Part shown: one piece after another, positions 1-9,069 of the stretch
How the letters are laid out: each line of letters opens with the position of its first letter
How positions within the stretch are numbered: position 1 is the first letter of the stretch
Source: JAJCYK01 sp965224285
GTDB lineage: Bacteria; Bacteroidota; Bacteroidia; Cytophagales; Cyclobacteriaceae
NCBI GenBank assembly: GCA_965224285.1
Contig: OZ245043.1
Span: 5,118,934 to 5,182,933 of the forward strand
Length of the DNA stretch: 64,000 nucleotides
Direction: 5' to 3'
Notes under the pieces: model-generated
The model's input: the letters and a program-made list of their open reading frames with translations, nothing else
What the model was told of the DNA's origin: nothing
Databases searched by the model: none
Made by a program: the position numbers and the translations under genes

Positions 1-921
1 TACATCGGCCAGTAATGAACCCTCTTGAATAACCGATGTAGTGGCCATCGCAGCTGCTGCGCTCATAGGATGCCCCCCAAAAGTGGTAATATGGCCTAAA
101 ACCGGATTATGCGTAAATGATTGCATAATTTGGGGGTAGGAAATGAACGCTCCAATTGGCATTCCCCCACCCATACCTTTAGCACAAACCACGATGTCAG
201 GTTTGATATCGTAGTGTTCAAATGCCCAAAATTTTCCGGTTCTCCCATATCCACATTGTATTTCATCCAAAATCAATAAACATCCCACCTCATCACAACG
301 GGCTCTAAGCGCTTTAAAATACTCCTTAGAGGCCATTCTCACTCCTGCTTCACCTTGTATCGTCTCGACGATCACGGCCGCCGTATACCCATCAATGCGG
401 TCGAGATCGTCGAGTTTACCATAATTGATTAACCCTATAGCTGGTATCAAAGGCCTGAAAGCTCGCTTCAATGATTCATTGCCGCAAACTGACAAGGCAC
501 CATGAGAAGATCCATGGTAAGCGTTTAAGCACGATACAATTTTTGTTTTTCCTGTATATCTCTTAGCCAGTTTAAGAGCACCTTCCACAGCCTCACTACC
601 GGAGTTCACAAAAAACACGTTGTCCAACCCTTCCGGTAACGTCTGACAAATGGCCTGTGCCAATTGAACCTGGGGAGCTTGTACCATCTCCCCGTATACC
701 ATTAGATGCAAATGCCTTTGCATCTGCGTTTCCAGGGCTTGGATCACTTTGGGGTGTTTATGCCCAATATTACTTACGCCAATCCCCGATATCAGGTCGA
801 TATACTCCCGACCATCAGCTCCATACATGTAAATCCCGGATGCTCGTTCAATTTCAAGACATAACGGATTTTTACTGGTTTGAGCCAGGAAATTCTGAAA
901 CAATTGTCTGTTAGTTAGCAT
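1..921 (-). CDS. Class III PLP-dependent aminotransferase (acetylornithine/ornithine type), 3' end outside window
   Basis: The gene starts at the ATG at 921 and reads leftward without a stop to the window edge, giving 307 residues. The family usually has about 390-400, so roughly the last quarter is missing. Visible class III motifs are NSGSEAVEGALKLAKRY (cofactor phosphate region), ILDEIQCGYGRTG (the Asp that contacts the pyridine nitrogen), CAKGMGGGMPIGA (the Lys forming the Schiff base) and ITTFGGHPMSAAAA. The reaction is transfer of an amino group between an omega- or alpha-amino acid and 2-oxoglutarate or pyruvate. The substrate cannot be told from the sequence; ornithine, acetylornithine, 4-aminobutyrate and beta-alanine enzymes share these motifs. 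The enzyme is cytoplasmic, with no signal peptide. The next genes upstream are two tiny exported proteins on the same strand, with no metabolic link to it. Confidence 0.95.
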   Translation of the reverse strand, partial: MLTNRQLFQNFLAQTSKNPLCLEIERASGIYMYGADGREYIDLISGIGVSNIGHKHPKVIQALETQMQRHLHLMVYGEMVQAPQVQLAQAICQTLPEGLDNVFFVNSGSEAVEGALKLAKRYTGKTKIVSCLNAYHGSSHGALSVCGNESLKRAFRPLIPAIGLINYGKLDDLDRIDGYTAAVIVETIQGEAGVRMASKEYFKALRARCDEVGCLLILDEIQCGYGRTGKFWAFEHYDIKPDIVVCAKGMGGGMPIGAFISYPQIMQSFTHNPVLGHITTFGGHPMSAAAAMATTSVIQEGSLLADV

Positions 922-1006
922 GTAGCAAATCTAGCTACAATTGCCCAGAATAAAAGCCTTGAGTGTTTAAGTCACTATTGACACTATTGAGTGTTACGGT
1001 ATAATT

Positions 1007-1192
1007 TTATTCGGTTTCGACTACGAAGTCATCGGACTCCGCTAATGCCTGACCATCTTCAATGCCTTCCCAGGTTATTTCTAATGAGGAATCGACTAGC
1101 TCTTCATTAGGTTCAAGATCTTGGGCAGGGGTCTGAAACGCAAATGCTACAAATGCGATCATCCCAACGGTGGCAGCTAATATCTTTTTCAT
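1007..1192 (-). CDS. Small acidic secreted protein, unknown function
   Basis: This 61-residue protein begins MKKILAATVGMIAFVAFAFQ, a typical signal peptide with a likely cleavage after the PAQ near residue 24. The mature part is about 37 residues and very acidic, with many Asp and Glu, one Trp and no Cys. I recognise no family. It lies 46 bp downstream of an equally small lipoprotein on the same strand, and the two share an MKK start and an acidic mature chain, so they may be co-transcribed. Real coding is supported by the clean signal peptide and the ATG start. Function unknown. Confidence 0.6.
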   Translation of the reverse strand: MKKILAATVGMIAFVAFAFQTPAQDLEPNEELVDSSLEITWEGIEDGQALAESDDFVVETE

Positions 1193-1237
1193 AAGTTTAT
1201 AGTTAGTTAGAGTGTAAGACAGATTATTCGATGTTTA

Positions 1238-1402
1238 CTACTCCATCTCAATGTCCTTATCAATAGTTGTTTGAACATTGCTGTCATCGAAAATCTCGAT
1301 TTTTTGGTCTTCAATTTCACTGAATAATTCATCAGATGGATCTTCGCAGCCGATCAGAGCCAGAGCGAATAGAGCAGTACAGATAGTGAATAACTTTTTC
1401 AT
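1238..1402 (-). CDS. Tiny lipoprotein (54 residues), unknown function
   Basis: Translation of the minus strand from the ATG at 1402 gives a 54-residue protein with a lipoprotein signal, MKKLFTICTALFALALIGCE. The Cys after LIG would be lipidated. The mature chain is about 36 residues and acidic and ends at TAG. It precedes the 61-residue secreted protein on the same strand. The lipobox and position suggest an outer-membrane or periplasmic lipoprotein. I do not recognise the family, and nothing here indicates a partner. Confidence 0.6.
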   Translation of the reverse strand: MKKLFTICTALFALALIGCEDPSDELFSEIEDQKIEIFDDSNVQTTIDKDIEME

Positions 1403-1759
1403 AATTGTAATATTTCAAGAGGGTTAAACATTAAACTTGCAACTAAGTTAGGTAGGGGTTAGGCAAGCTTCCAGACCATATCAAACCCTTTAATTACAGG
1501 AGTGGTAAATTGCCCCGCATTTACGGTATAATGGTAAAAATGTCTTGTTAAAGTATTATATATTATTAATTAGATACTAAAACCTAATGATGAATTGAGC
1601 TGGTAAAAAGTGGGGGTTTATAAAAAAAATTATATTTCCATCAAGTTCAAATAAATATTGTATTTTACTAATAAATGCGATTGCTCAACTTTGCTGGTTT
1701 GCCATGAAAAGATGAGGCTTGTAATTTCTGAGTCTGAAACGTCTGTAGCGGGTTTGAAA
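1403..1759. other. Intergenic region without recognisable gene
   Basis: These 357 bp are AT-rich and lie between two minus-strand lipoprotein genes. I found no open frame with a credible start and signal, no strong hairpin and no TAnnTTTG promoter box. It presumably holds the promoter of the small lipoprotein gene. Confidence 0.5.
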
Positions 1760-2212
1760 TTAGAGGATGGAAAGGAATTGTTCTTCAACTAATTCACCAT
1801 TATCCCGGTATTGAATTACCATAATCTCTGAACTAATTTGTTGAATAATCCTGAATAAAGTATCGTCCGGCAACATCAGGAACAAAGTGTCTGGTCCCAC
1901 CCTGGATGACACGTTCCAAGTACCCTTTAATATTATACTGTCGAGCTGGCCAGGGCATAGCACGGGACCGCTTTCAAAATTAAAGCTGAGACTGTCATTG
2001 GTGGTATCTGGTATTTGAAAAATGAAGCGGTCATCCTGCTCACAATTCATCAATTCTTGGTTCCGTGATGTCAATATCCAAGACTTCACAGAATCACCGG
2101 TCAGCAATCGGATCAATTCATCCTGACTGAAATCGACAACAGCACCATCTTCCTCACAACTGCACATTGCCGTGGAAAATATCAATATCAACAGAAGTCG
2201 CATGTAAGACAT
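1760..2212 (-). CDS. Lipoprotein of unknown function
   Basis: This 150-residue protein has a short hydrophobic N-terminus ending in AMCSC, where the second Cys followed by EEDG is the likely lipidated residue. Either the ATG at 2212 or the one three codons later (2203) could be the start. The mature chain is predicted to be beta-rich, with a repeated pattern of hydrophobic strands and a central Cys pair. Its size and pattern (a stretch reading LKGTWNVSSRVGPDTLFLML) resemble the lipocalin-like lipoproteins common in Bacteroidota, but I cannot assign it to a named family. It is divergent from the SpmAB-like gene, with 68 bp between the starts. Confidence 0.65.
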   Translation of the reverse strand: MSYMRLLLILIFSTAMCSCEEDGAVVDFSQDELIRLLTGDSVKSWILTSRNQELMNCEQDDRFIFQIPDTTNDSLSFNFESGPVLCPGQLDSIILKGTWNVSSRVGPDTLFLMLPDDTLFRIIQQISSEIMVIQYRDNGELVEEQFLSIL

Positions 2213-2280
2213 TTGGATTTCAGCATATCCGTGTTTTCAAGGTTATTAAAATTTTTATTAAATCGCTATCTTTCACGCCG

Positions 2281-3513
2281 ATGGTACTGAATTATCTCTG
2301 GATTGCTTTCTTCCTTCTGGCATTTCTGGTAGCCTTTGTAAAATTGATATTTTTTGGTGATACCAAAGTATTCCCAGAAATAGGATTATCTACTTTTGAG
2401 ATGGCTAAAACCGGATTTGAAATTTCGCTTTATTTGACCGGTGTTATGGCGTTATGGTTGGGGTTTATGAAAATTGGTGAACGGGGAGGGGTAATCCGAA
2501 TGATAAGCTGGTTGGTAGGCCCATTCTTTAAAAGGCTGTTTCCGGAAGTACCTGAGGATCATCCGGCAGTAGGGAGTATGATCATGAATATCACTGCCAA
2601 TATGATTGGTTTGGACAATGCGGCTACGCCATTAGGGTTAAAAGCCATGGAGGAGTTGCAGGAGTTGAATCCCCAAAAAGATACTGCTTCCAATGCACAA
2701 ATCATGTTTCTGGTGCTGAACACTTCCGGTTTGACCATATTGCCGATTAATGTAATGGTTTTCCGATCTCAATTAGGAGCCGCAGATCCCTCTGATGTTT
2801 TCATTCCTATTCTGATCGCCACTTTTTTCGCCTCTTTAGCTGGTTTGTTAAGTGTATCACTAGCCCAAAGAATTAATTTACTAGATAAGGTAGTTTTGTT
2901 ATACCTGGGTACTATCGCCATAATTATTGGTGTGATAATTTGGTATTTTCATTGGCTACCACAAGATCAAGTACAAACGGTCAGTAGCAATGCCAGCTAC
3001 ATCATCCTGTTGTCAATTATCACCCTATTTATTTTAATGGCGGTTCGTAAAAAGGTAAACGTGTACGAAGCTTTTATTGAGGGTGCTAAGGAAGGATTTA
3101 CTGTAGCGGTGAAAATAATACCCTTTCTGGTGGCCATGTTGGTGGCTATCGGGGTGTTTAGAACCTCCGGCTGCCTGGAGTTTTTGGAGAACGGGTTAGC
3201 TCAAGTAATAGCATGGTTGGGTTTTAATGCCGACTTTATCCCGGCTATGCCTACAGCCTTTATCAGACCTTTGAGTGGAAGCGGGGCCCGAGCCATGATG
3301 ATTGAAACCATGACCACTTATGGCGCGGACAGTTTTGCGGGACGGCTGGCAAGTGTAATGCAAGGAACTACGGAAACAACGTTTTATGTAATAGCAGTAT
3401 ACTTCGGGGCGGTTAGTATTCGCAAAACCCGCTATGCTGTAACCTGCGGATTAATTGCCGATATCATAGGTATCATAGCGGCGATTATGGTGGCTTATAT
3501 TTTTTTCCATTAG
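2281..3513 (+). CDS. Nucleoside-recognition (Gate) domain membrane protein, SpmA-SpmB fusion
   Basis: The start is taken at the ATG at 2281 (410 residues), because the upstream in-frame extension is not membrane-like and overlaps the divergent lipoprotein gene. The protein is polytopic. The first half carries the SpmA-type motif NMIGLDNAATPLGLKAMEEL with NTSGLTILPINVMVFR. The second half carries the SpmB-type pattern GAKEGFTVAVKIIPFLVAML and PLSGSGARAMM. In Bacillus these are two spore-maturation proteins; in Bacteroidota they are fused in one chain and must have a non-sporulation role, probably transport of a small metabolite. The substrate is unknown. It stands alone, with intergenic space on both sides. 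Confidence 0.85.
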   Translation: MVLNYLWIAFFLLAFLVAFVKLIFFGDTKVFPEIGLSTFEMAKTGFEISLYLTGVMALWLGFMKIGERGGVIRMISWLVGPFFKRLFPEVPEDHPAVGSMIMNITANMIGLDNAATPLGLKAMEELQELNPQKDTASNAQIMFLVLNTSGLTILPINVMVFRSQLGAADPSDVFIPILIATFFASLAGLLSVSLAQRINLLDKVVLLYLGTIAIIIGVIIWYFHWLPQDQVQTVSSNASYIILLSIITLFILMAVRKKVNVYEAFIEGAKEGFTVAVKIIPFLVAMLVAIGVFRTSGCLEFLENGLAQVIAWLGFNADFIPAMPTAFIRPLSGSGARAMMIETMTTYGADSFAGRLASVMQGTTETTFYVIAVYFGAVSIRKTRYAVTCGLIADIIGIIAAIMVAYIFFH

Positions 3514-3685
3514 TCAAACTTACCCCAAGTGTACATGTAACCTAAGATTTATTAACCCAGTAGCTGGGCCAGTATAACCTTGACCACCAGGATAAATCTT
3601 TTCTAAAAAAACAATTTGAGCAATCAAACTAGAACCAACACTTTTTACCAGTCTACTTAACTGTCACATTTTAAGCTAGATAAAG

Positions 3686-3716
3686 TTGCGTTTTTTGGTA
3701 ATTATCGCCATCTTTG
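3686..3716 (+). promoter_or_regulatory. Candidate Bacteroidota-type promoter for the TPR sensor kinase
   Basis: A TTG at 3686-3688 is followed after 20 bp by CATCTTTG at 3709-3716. The Bacteroidota sigma-A consensus is TTG-N19-21-TAnnTTTG, so the -7 box fits except for its first base. The kinase start codon lies 19 bp further on. This is a pattern match only. Confidence 0.35.
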
Positions 3717-3734
3717 TACTACATTTTTTAAACT

Positions 3735-6005
3735 ATGTTCAGATCAAGTACCCTCCAAATAATATTTGCCGTATTCTTATGGTGCTGGGTTTGTGCTATT
3801 CCGGCCTATTCGTTTCAGAATTTAGACAGTTTACTCATATCAATTCAGAAACAAATTAATGACACCAGTAAAGTAAAAAATCTGATAAAGGTTGGTAAGG
3901 ATATTTATGATTTATCAGATTTTCCTAAGGTTCTTACAGTTGGAGAGGAAGCCTTGAACTTGTCGCTGAAACTTAATTATAATATTGGGCAGGCTGAATC
4001 ATACTATCTAATTGCTAGAGCAAATAACAAACTTAATAATCAAGCCACTGCATTAGAACTGTACAGTAGAGCCCAAGCAATTTTTCAAGGATTAAAGAGA
4101 ATAGATAGATTAGCCGCACTTTATAACAATGTTGGATTGATCTATAAGAATCTTGGACGATACCCGAATGCTGTTAGGTTTTTAAGTAAGTCTCTTGAGT
4201 ACTACGAGGAATTGGAAAACACCCGAGGTGCTGCATCTGCATCGAATAACCTAGGATCTGTATATCGAAGGCTTGGAAATTATGAAAAAGCGGCTGAGGT
4301 ATATTTCCGGTCGTTAAAACTGTTTGAAGAATTAGATTCAGATTTTGGTGTGGCAACAATAAATTCTAATCTAGCTAATTTATACTTTGATCAGAAAGAG
4401 TTTGACAAAGCCTTAAAATTTAATCTTACAAGTATCGATTTACTACAGGATATCGGTGAAATGGATGAAACAGCTGATCTTTTGAGTGATGTTGCGGAGA
4501 TCTATGTAGCTAAGAATATGATTGATACCGCGTTTACAATTCTTAACAAGTCAGATTCTATATATAAATCAACAGGAAACAGGTTAGGAATTGCTCATAC
4601 ACAAGACAACATAGGTCGCATTTACCAATTGCAACAAGAATATGATTTAGCTCTTAAATCACATGCTAAGGCTTTAGAAATTTTTAATGATTTAGGAAGA
4701 AAAGGGGATACTCCTGAGGTTTTGAGCAACATGGGATATGCGTTAATGCACCAAGGTAAATATGATGAGGCATTAAAAAAATTAAAATTATCTGAGGAAA
4801 TAAGTCAAGAACTGATGGCTTTAGATGGATTACTCTCAAGCTATCAGGGCTTATATAGGCTTTTTGAAGAACAAGATGATTTTAATTCATCATTAAAGTA
4901 CTTCAAACTATATACTCAAATTAAGGACAGTTTATATAATGAGAGTAAGACAAAGCAAATAGCTCATATCGAGGAGAGTTATGAAATAGAGAAAAGAGAA
5001 AGAGAAAACGACCTGTTACGGCAGCAGCAGGCAACCCAATTCGAGATAATTAAAAGGCAAAATCTGCAGGTGAAAGTATTGATCGGAGGTTTGATCACCT
5101 TTCTGCTTTTTGCCATATATTACTATCGAATTAATCAGCAAAAGAAAAAAACTAATGTATTGCTGAGTCAGCAAAATGAAGAGATAAATCGCAAGCAGGT
5201 AGAGATCATGGCAGTAAATCAAAGCCTGCAATTATCCGAGCAACAATTGCACAAAGCAAATCAGGAATTACAAACAGTTAATGCCCGATTGGAATCTACC
5301 GTAAAAAAACGCACTTCAGAACTACAGCGTACCAACCATGAGTTGGATACCTTTCTATACCAAAGTTCTCATGCCTTGAGAAGGCCAATTGTACATGTAA
5401 AAGGATTGGTACAATTAGCACGGCTGGAACCTGATCCCCAAGAGGTCATCGGCTTATACGACAAACTTGATGACACGGCAACTCGGATGGATTTGATGCT
5501 AAAAAAACTGGTGATGGCCAGCGAGATCTATGTGACAGAACCGGAAGTAGAGACTATACATTTCGAAGAGTTAATCAATGAGGTTTGGGGAAGCCTCACC
5601 GATACCCTCAAAGTTCAAACTGTTAAATTGGAATACAGTATACCCCCCAACATCCATTTCAATGCCGATCGTAAGTTAATTAAGATTATGTTCCTTAATC
5701 TTCTGGAGAATGCTATATTCTACAACGAAGCTACCAGGCGAAAAGAAGCTAGAGTTTCAATTAGTTTGGCATCTAATCCGAAATCTATTGATATAAAGGT
5801 CAATGACAATGGAATTGGAATATCCGAGGAAGCTATAGCAAGTATTTTTGATCTGTTTTCTGTAGGTACGGATAAAACCAAAGGATATGGATTGGGGTTA
5901 TACATTGTTAAGAAAGCTGTAGAAAAATTGCAGGGGGTAATAACGGTTTCCAGCAAACGAAACGAATACACCACCTTTCACATCACCTTGCCGAAAGAGG
6001 TCTAG
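3735..6005 (+). CDS. TPR-containing membrane sensor histidine kinase
   Basis: The 756 residues comprise a signal peptide (1-27), tetratricopeptide repeats across roughly 55-400 (repeated A-x-x-Y-N-N-x-G-x-x-Y and Y-x-x-A patterns), one membrane helix near 445-463, a coiled coil to about 535, and a kinase core. The phospho-accepting His is about residue 546 in SSHALRRPIVHVKGL, a Bacteroidota variant of the H-box. The ATPase boxes are NLLENAIFY (N), DNGIGI near 693 (G1) and GYGLGLYIVKK near 715 (G2). The TPR part would be periplasmic and could sense a protein or peptide. No regulator gene is co-directional. Its stop overlaps by 4 bp the stop of the convergent LytTR regulator gene. Confidence 0.93.
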   Translation: MFRSSTLQIIFAVFLWCWVCAIPAYSFQNLDSLLISIQKQINDTSKVKNLIKVGKDIYDLSDFPKVLTVGEEALNLSLKLNYNIGQAESYYLIARANNKLNNQATALELYSRAQAIFQGLKRIDRLAALYNNVGLIYKNLGRYPNAVRFLSKSLEYYEELENTRGAASASNNLGSVYRRLGNYEKAAEVYFRSLKLFEELDSDFGVATINSNLANLYFDQKEFDKALKFNLTSIDLLQDIGEMDETADLLSDVAEIYVAKNMIDTAFTILNKSDSIYKSTGNRLGIAHTQDNIGRIYQLQQEYDLALKSHAKALEIFNDLGRKGDTPEVLSNMGYALMHQGKYDEALKKLKLSEEISQELMALDGLLSSYQGLYRLFEEQDDFNSSLKYFKLYTQIKDSLYNESKTKQIAHIEESYEIEKRERENDLLRQQQATQFEIIKRQNLQVKVLIGGLITFLLFAIYYYRINQQKKKTNVLLSQQNEEINRKQVEIMAVNQSLQLSEQQLHKANQELQTVNARLESTVKKRTSELQRTNHELDTFLYQSSHALRRPIVHVKGLVQLARLEPDPQEVIGLYDKLDDTATRMDLMLKKLVMASEIYVTEPEVETIHFEELINEVWGSLTDTLKVQTVKLEYSIPPNIHFNADRKLIKIMFLNLLENAIFYNEATRRKEARVSISLASNPKSIDIKVNDNGIGISEEAIASIFDLFSVGTDKTKGYGLGLYIVKKAVEKLQGVITVSSKRNEYTTFHITLPKEV

Positions 6006-6766
6006 TTTACTGATCTCAACAACTTAAATAATTGTTCTTTCTTTTTTGCAGATACCGGGATAGTTTCATCATTGACTAATCTGAGCGACCCCCCATCTCT
6101 TTTATCCAGCATCTTAAGAAAATCCAGATTGATTAAAAAACTTTGGTGACATCGATAAAAACCATGGTCTTCCAATAACTGGTGGTATCTTTTTAAGGTG
6201 TGAGACACAATAATGGGTTTACCGGCTACCAGGTGGAAAACCGTGTAATTTCCTTGGGCCTGGCAATACACGATCTCCCTGATCTTCACGATATAAACCG
6301 CCTCGGAGGTTTTAAGCACAATCGTTTTATCTTGTCGGGGGTTATTCTGATGATGCAATAGATTTTGCAGCTGTAGGTGCAGAGTCTCATGATAAATGGC
6401 TTGCCTGGTTCGTCTGATGCTTTCTATCAACTCATCCGGATCAATAGGTTTAAGCAAGTAATCCAAGGCGCTAAATCGGAATGCCTCCACAGCATATTGA
6501 TTGTGAGCAGTGATAAAAATTACCTGAAATTCCAGGGGAGTAAAATCTTTGAGTAATTGAAAACCATTACTACGGCCAAGTTTGATATCCAGAAATAATA
6601 AGTCTATTGGTTTTGATATTAAAAGTTGCTTGGCCTGACTGATAGTCTGAGCGTGGCCCACCATGCTTACCTTGGGGCAGTAACTTGCCAGCATTGCTTT
6701 CAGTCCCTCAATGACAGAGAGTTCGTCATCCACGATCACCGCTCTTATGGTCTGGTCGGTACTCAT
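6002..6766 (-). CDS. LytTR-family response regulator
   Basis: The 254-residue cytoplasmic DNA-binding regulator has an N-terminal receiver domain with acidic pocket D13/D14, phospho-acceptor D59 (LLFLDIKLG) and conserved K105 (DYLLKPID). A LytTR DNA-binding domain covers about 150-254 (REIVYCQAQGNYTVFHL and FYRCHQSFLINLDFL are typical). The start codon overlaps the stop of the upstream sensor kinase gene by 4 bp (ATGA), so the two are translationally coupled and should form one two-component system. Targets cannot be read from the sequence. It converges on the other TPR kinase gene, overlapping it by 4 bp. Confidence 0.95.
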   Translation of the reverse strand: MSTDQTIRAVIVDDELSVIEGLKAMLASYCPKVSMVGHAQTISQAKQLLISKPIDLLFLDIKLGRSNGFQLLKDFTPLEFQVIFITAHNQYAVEAFRFSALDYLLKPIDPDELIESIRRTRQAIYHETLHLQLQNLLHHQNNPRQDKTIVLKTSEAVYIVKIREIVYCQAQGNYTVFHLVAGKPIIVSHTLKRYHQLLEDHGFYRCHQSFLINLDFLKMLDKRDGGSLRLVNDETIPVSAKKKEQLFKLLRSVN

Positions 6767-8823
6767 AGTGGTATTTCAAACCGTGCCCTGGTTCCCGTAG
6801 CAAAATCCTCAGGATTCAGGCTATTGAGAAAAAAGCCTATTTTTTTCTTTTTTCTAAAATTCAGTCGCTGCAACCTTTCTCTTATTATTTTATTACCCAG
6901 TCCTTTAGTGGAGGAAGGATCCTTCACCTTCATCTCTGCCTTCTCTATACCAATCCCATTGTCTGTTACCTCCAGGCATAGGTTTTCTCCATACTGCCAC
7001 ACCTTGATTTTTACATTTCCCGCTTGATCTGATGATTTGATCCCATGTTCCACCGCGTTCTCCACCACAGGCTGCAGCAGCATTGTAGGAACGGTGATGT
7101 TTGCCGTATCCACGTTATTATCCACTTCGATGGAATAAGTAAGCCTATTTTGAAATCGAATGGCCTGCAATTCCAAATAATGAGCAATATACTCCAACTC
7201 CTCGCACAACTTGATTTTATCATTCCTTGAACTATATAGAATTTTCCTCATCAAGGCGGCAAACTTGGCCAGGTACCGTCCGGCTTCCATGGAATTTCTT
7301 TGATAGATAAAGTCCTGAATGGCAGCCAGTGAATTAAAGATAAAATGAGGATCAAGTTGAGAAAGCAACAACTTATGCTCTAGTTTAGTATGTACACTTT
7401 CGCTCTTTATCTTATACTGGGTGTAAATAACATAGAATAATAAGATTAGTAATCCGATAATAAGAGCACTAATTAATAGTAAGGCATTTCGTTTATCCAT
7501 TTCAAATCTCAGTACATCCGCTTCCTTATTTAGTAATGCCAATTGTGCATCTCTTTGGTTCAATAATATCTCCGACTCCTTTTTACTAATTATCCTACCG
7601 ATTTGTTGATCATTTAGTTGTTGGCTCAATAATGTGTAAAGATCATAGTATCTTAAAGCATTTGATAAGTTGTTAGTGTTTCTGTAAACATTAACAAGTG
7701 ACTTATACAGGTTTAATTGACTAACCTTCGCTTCGGAGAGAAGGGCAATATCTAAGGCTTTTAAGAAGATTCGCTCCGCTTTCTTCCATTGATTTAATTT
7801 CATGTAACAGTTACCTACAGAAAAATACATACTTGGCAAATATGCATTTGTATTCATCTTTTTGATGGTTTCTATAGCATGGGTCATTTCAGCTAAGCCC
7901 TGCCTTGTTCTATCCTGATAAAAGTGAATTTCTCCAAATTTGAACATACTTAGTGTAATGCCTAGTTTATCCTTATTTTGAGAGCTAAGATACAGTGCCT
8001 TAGAGAGATATTCTAAGGAGGATTTGTATGCATTTAATTCTATTAGTACTGAGCCGATATTGTAGTTTATATCAGCTAGATTTTTGTTCAAATTGTTATC
8101 AATTGAAATTTCAAGCGCTTGATTATACAGTTCCAGCGATTTTGGATAGAGCCTTTGATCAAAGTAAATTATTGCTAGATTCATATAAACAGAAACTTCA
8201 AAAGCCACTCTTTTTATATTCTTTTCTGGTAAGTCTTTAATAACCTCCAACGCCTTATAATAGTGATTTGTAGCTTGCTGGTACTTAGCCAGTTTAAGGT
8301 AAGTACTCCCAAGGTTATTATGGATTGAAGCTAATAGCGATGGTAGATTCAAGTCGTCACTTAGTAAGAGGGCTTCATTTCCATATTTAAGAGCTTGATT
8401 AAAATCTCCTTGATCTTTTAAGATTATAGTCAAATTGTTATACACACTTGCAAGCCTTGAGATAGTGTTCAACTCCACAAATAAATTTGAAGACCGCTTA
8501 TAGTTATATAATGCTTCTTGAGGAAGCCCTAGTTGATTAAAAGTTCTACCTTTTAAAAAATATACCTCAGCTGCTCCTCGTAGAAAATTTAACGTATCTA
8601 ATCGCTGTTCTAATTCGTCACACAATTCCAAAGTAAGATGGTACTTCTGTTTATGATATAGCTCTCTACCGTGCTGGATCATTCCCATAATGGTAACACT
8701 ATCGTTCGGGGAGGCCTTAAAATATTCTGGTTCAGCCTTGGTCGGGGGGTTCGGGTGGCTGGCCCACAGAAATAAGGAAATAAAACTGAAAGCCAGGGTC
8801 ATTGTTAAAGCCTGGAGCATCAT
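6763..8823 (-). CDS. TPR-containing YesM/LytS-type sensor histidine kinase
   Basis: The 686 residues start with a signal peptide or uncleaved signal helix, followed by about eight TPR units between residues 45 and 420, a membrane helix near 445-468, a short linker and a His_kinase domain. LSQLDPHFIFNSLAAIQDF contains the phosphorylated His (about residue 493), and the ATPase domain has VVENAVEHGIK and DNGIGI. This kinase class normally pairs with LytTR regulators, which agrees with the coupled gene directly downstream. The TPR region would face the periplasm. About 245 bp separate its start from the divergent aldo/keto reductase start. Confidence 0.94.
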   Translation of the reverse strand: MMLQALTMTLAFSFISLFLWASHPNPPTKAEPEYFKASPNDSVTIMGMIQHGRELYHKQKYHLTLELCDELEQRLDTLNFLRGAAEVYFLKGRTFNQLGLPQEALYNYKRSSNLFVELNTISRLASVYNNLTIILKDQGDFNQALKYGNEALLLSDDLNLPSLLASIHNNLGSTYLKLAKYQQATNHYYKALEVIKDLPEKNIKRVAFEVSVYMNLAIIYFDQRLYPKSLELYNQALEISIDNNLNKNLADINYNIGSVLIELNAYKSSLEYLSKALYLSSQNKDKLGITLSMFKFGEIHFYQDRTRQGLAEMTHAIETIKKMNTNAYLPSMYFSVGNCYMKLNQWKKAERIFLKALDIALLSEAKVSQLNLYKSLVNVYRNTNNLSNALRYYDLYTLLSQQLNDQQIGRIISKKESEILLNQRDAQLALLNKEADVLRFEMDKRNALLLISALIIGLLILLFYVIYTQYKIKSESVHTKLEHKLLLSQLDPHFIFNSLAAIQDFIYQRNSMEAGRYLAKFAALMRKILYSSRNDKIKLCEELEYIAHYLELQAIRFQNRLTYSIEVDNNVDTANITVPTMLLQPVVENAVEHGIKSSDQAGNVKIKVWQYGENLCLEVTDNGIGIEKAEMKVKDPSSTKGLGNKIIRERLQRLNFRKKKKIGFFLNSLNPEDFATGTRARFEIPL

Positions 8824-9069
8824 TTGATTGTTTTCTTTTTAAGAGAGAAATTAACATAATATTGGGTTAATTAAAACTTCCGTTACAGCAAATTCTCTAC
8901 TTAATAAGAGTCCCAGCAGTCTCATTTTCTAGGATTGGCAGTAATTAATTGTTACCCTTTCATTAACAGTTTATAGAAATTTGTCCATTCGGGTTTGAAT
9001 ATGTGCCTTGCTAATTTCCCAAATATTGATCAACTTCGTGGCGGCCAACCTAAATTGAAATACCCATAC

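Noticed and set aside
657..914. An 85-codon plus-strand frame at the left end
   Set aside because: It is the antisense shadow of the class III aminotransferase, whose motifs are unambiguous on the minus strand.
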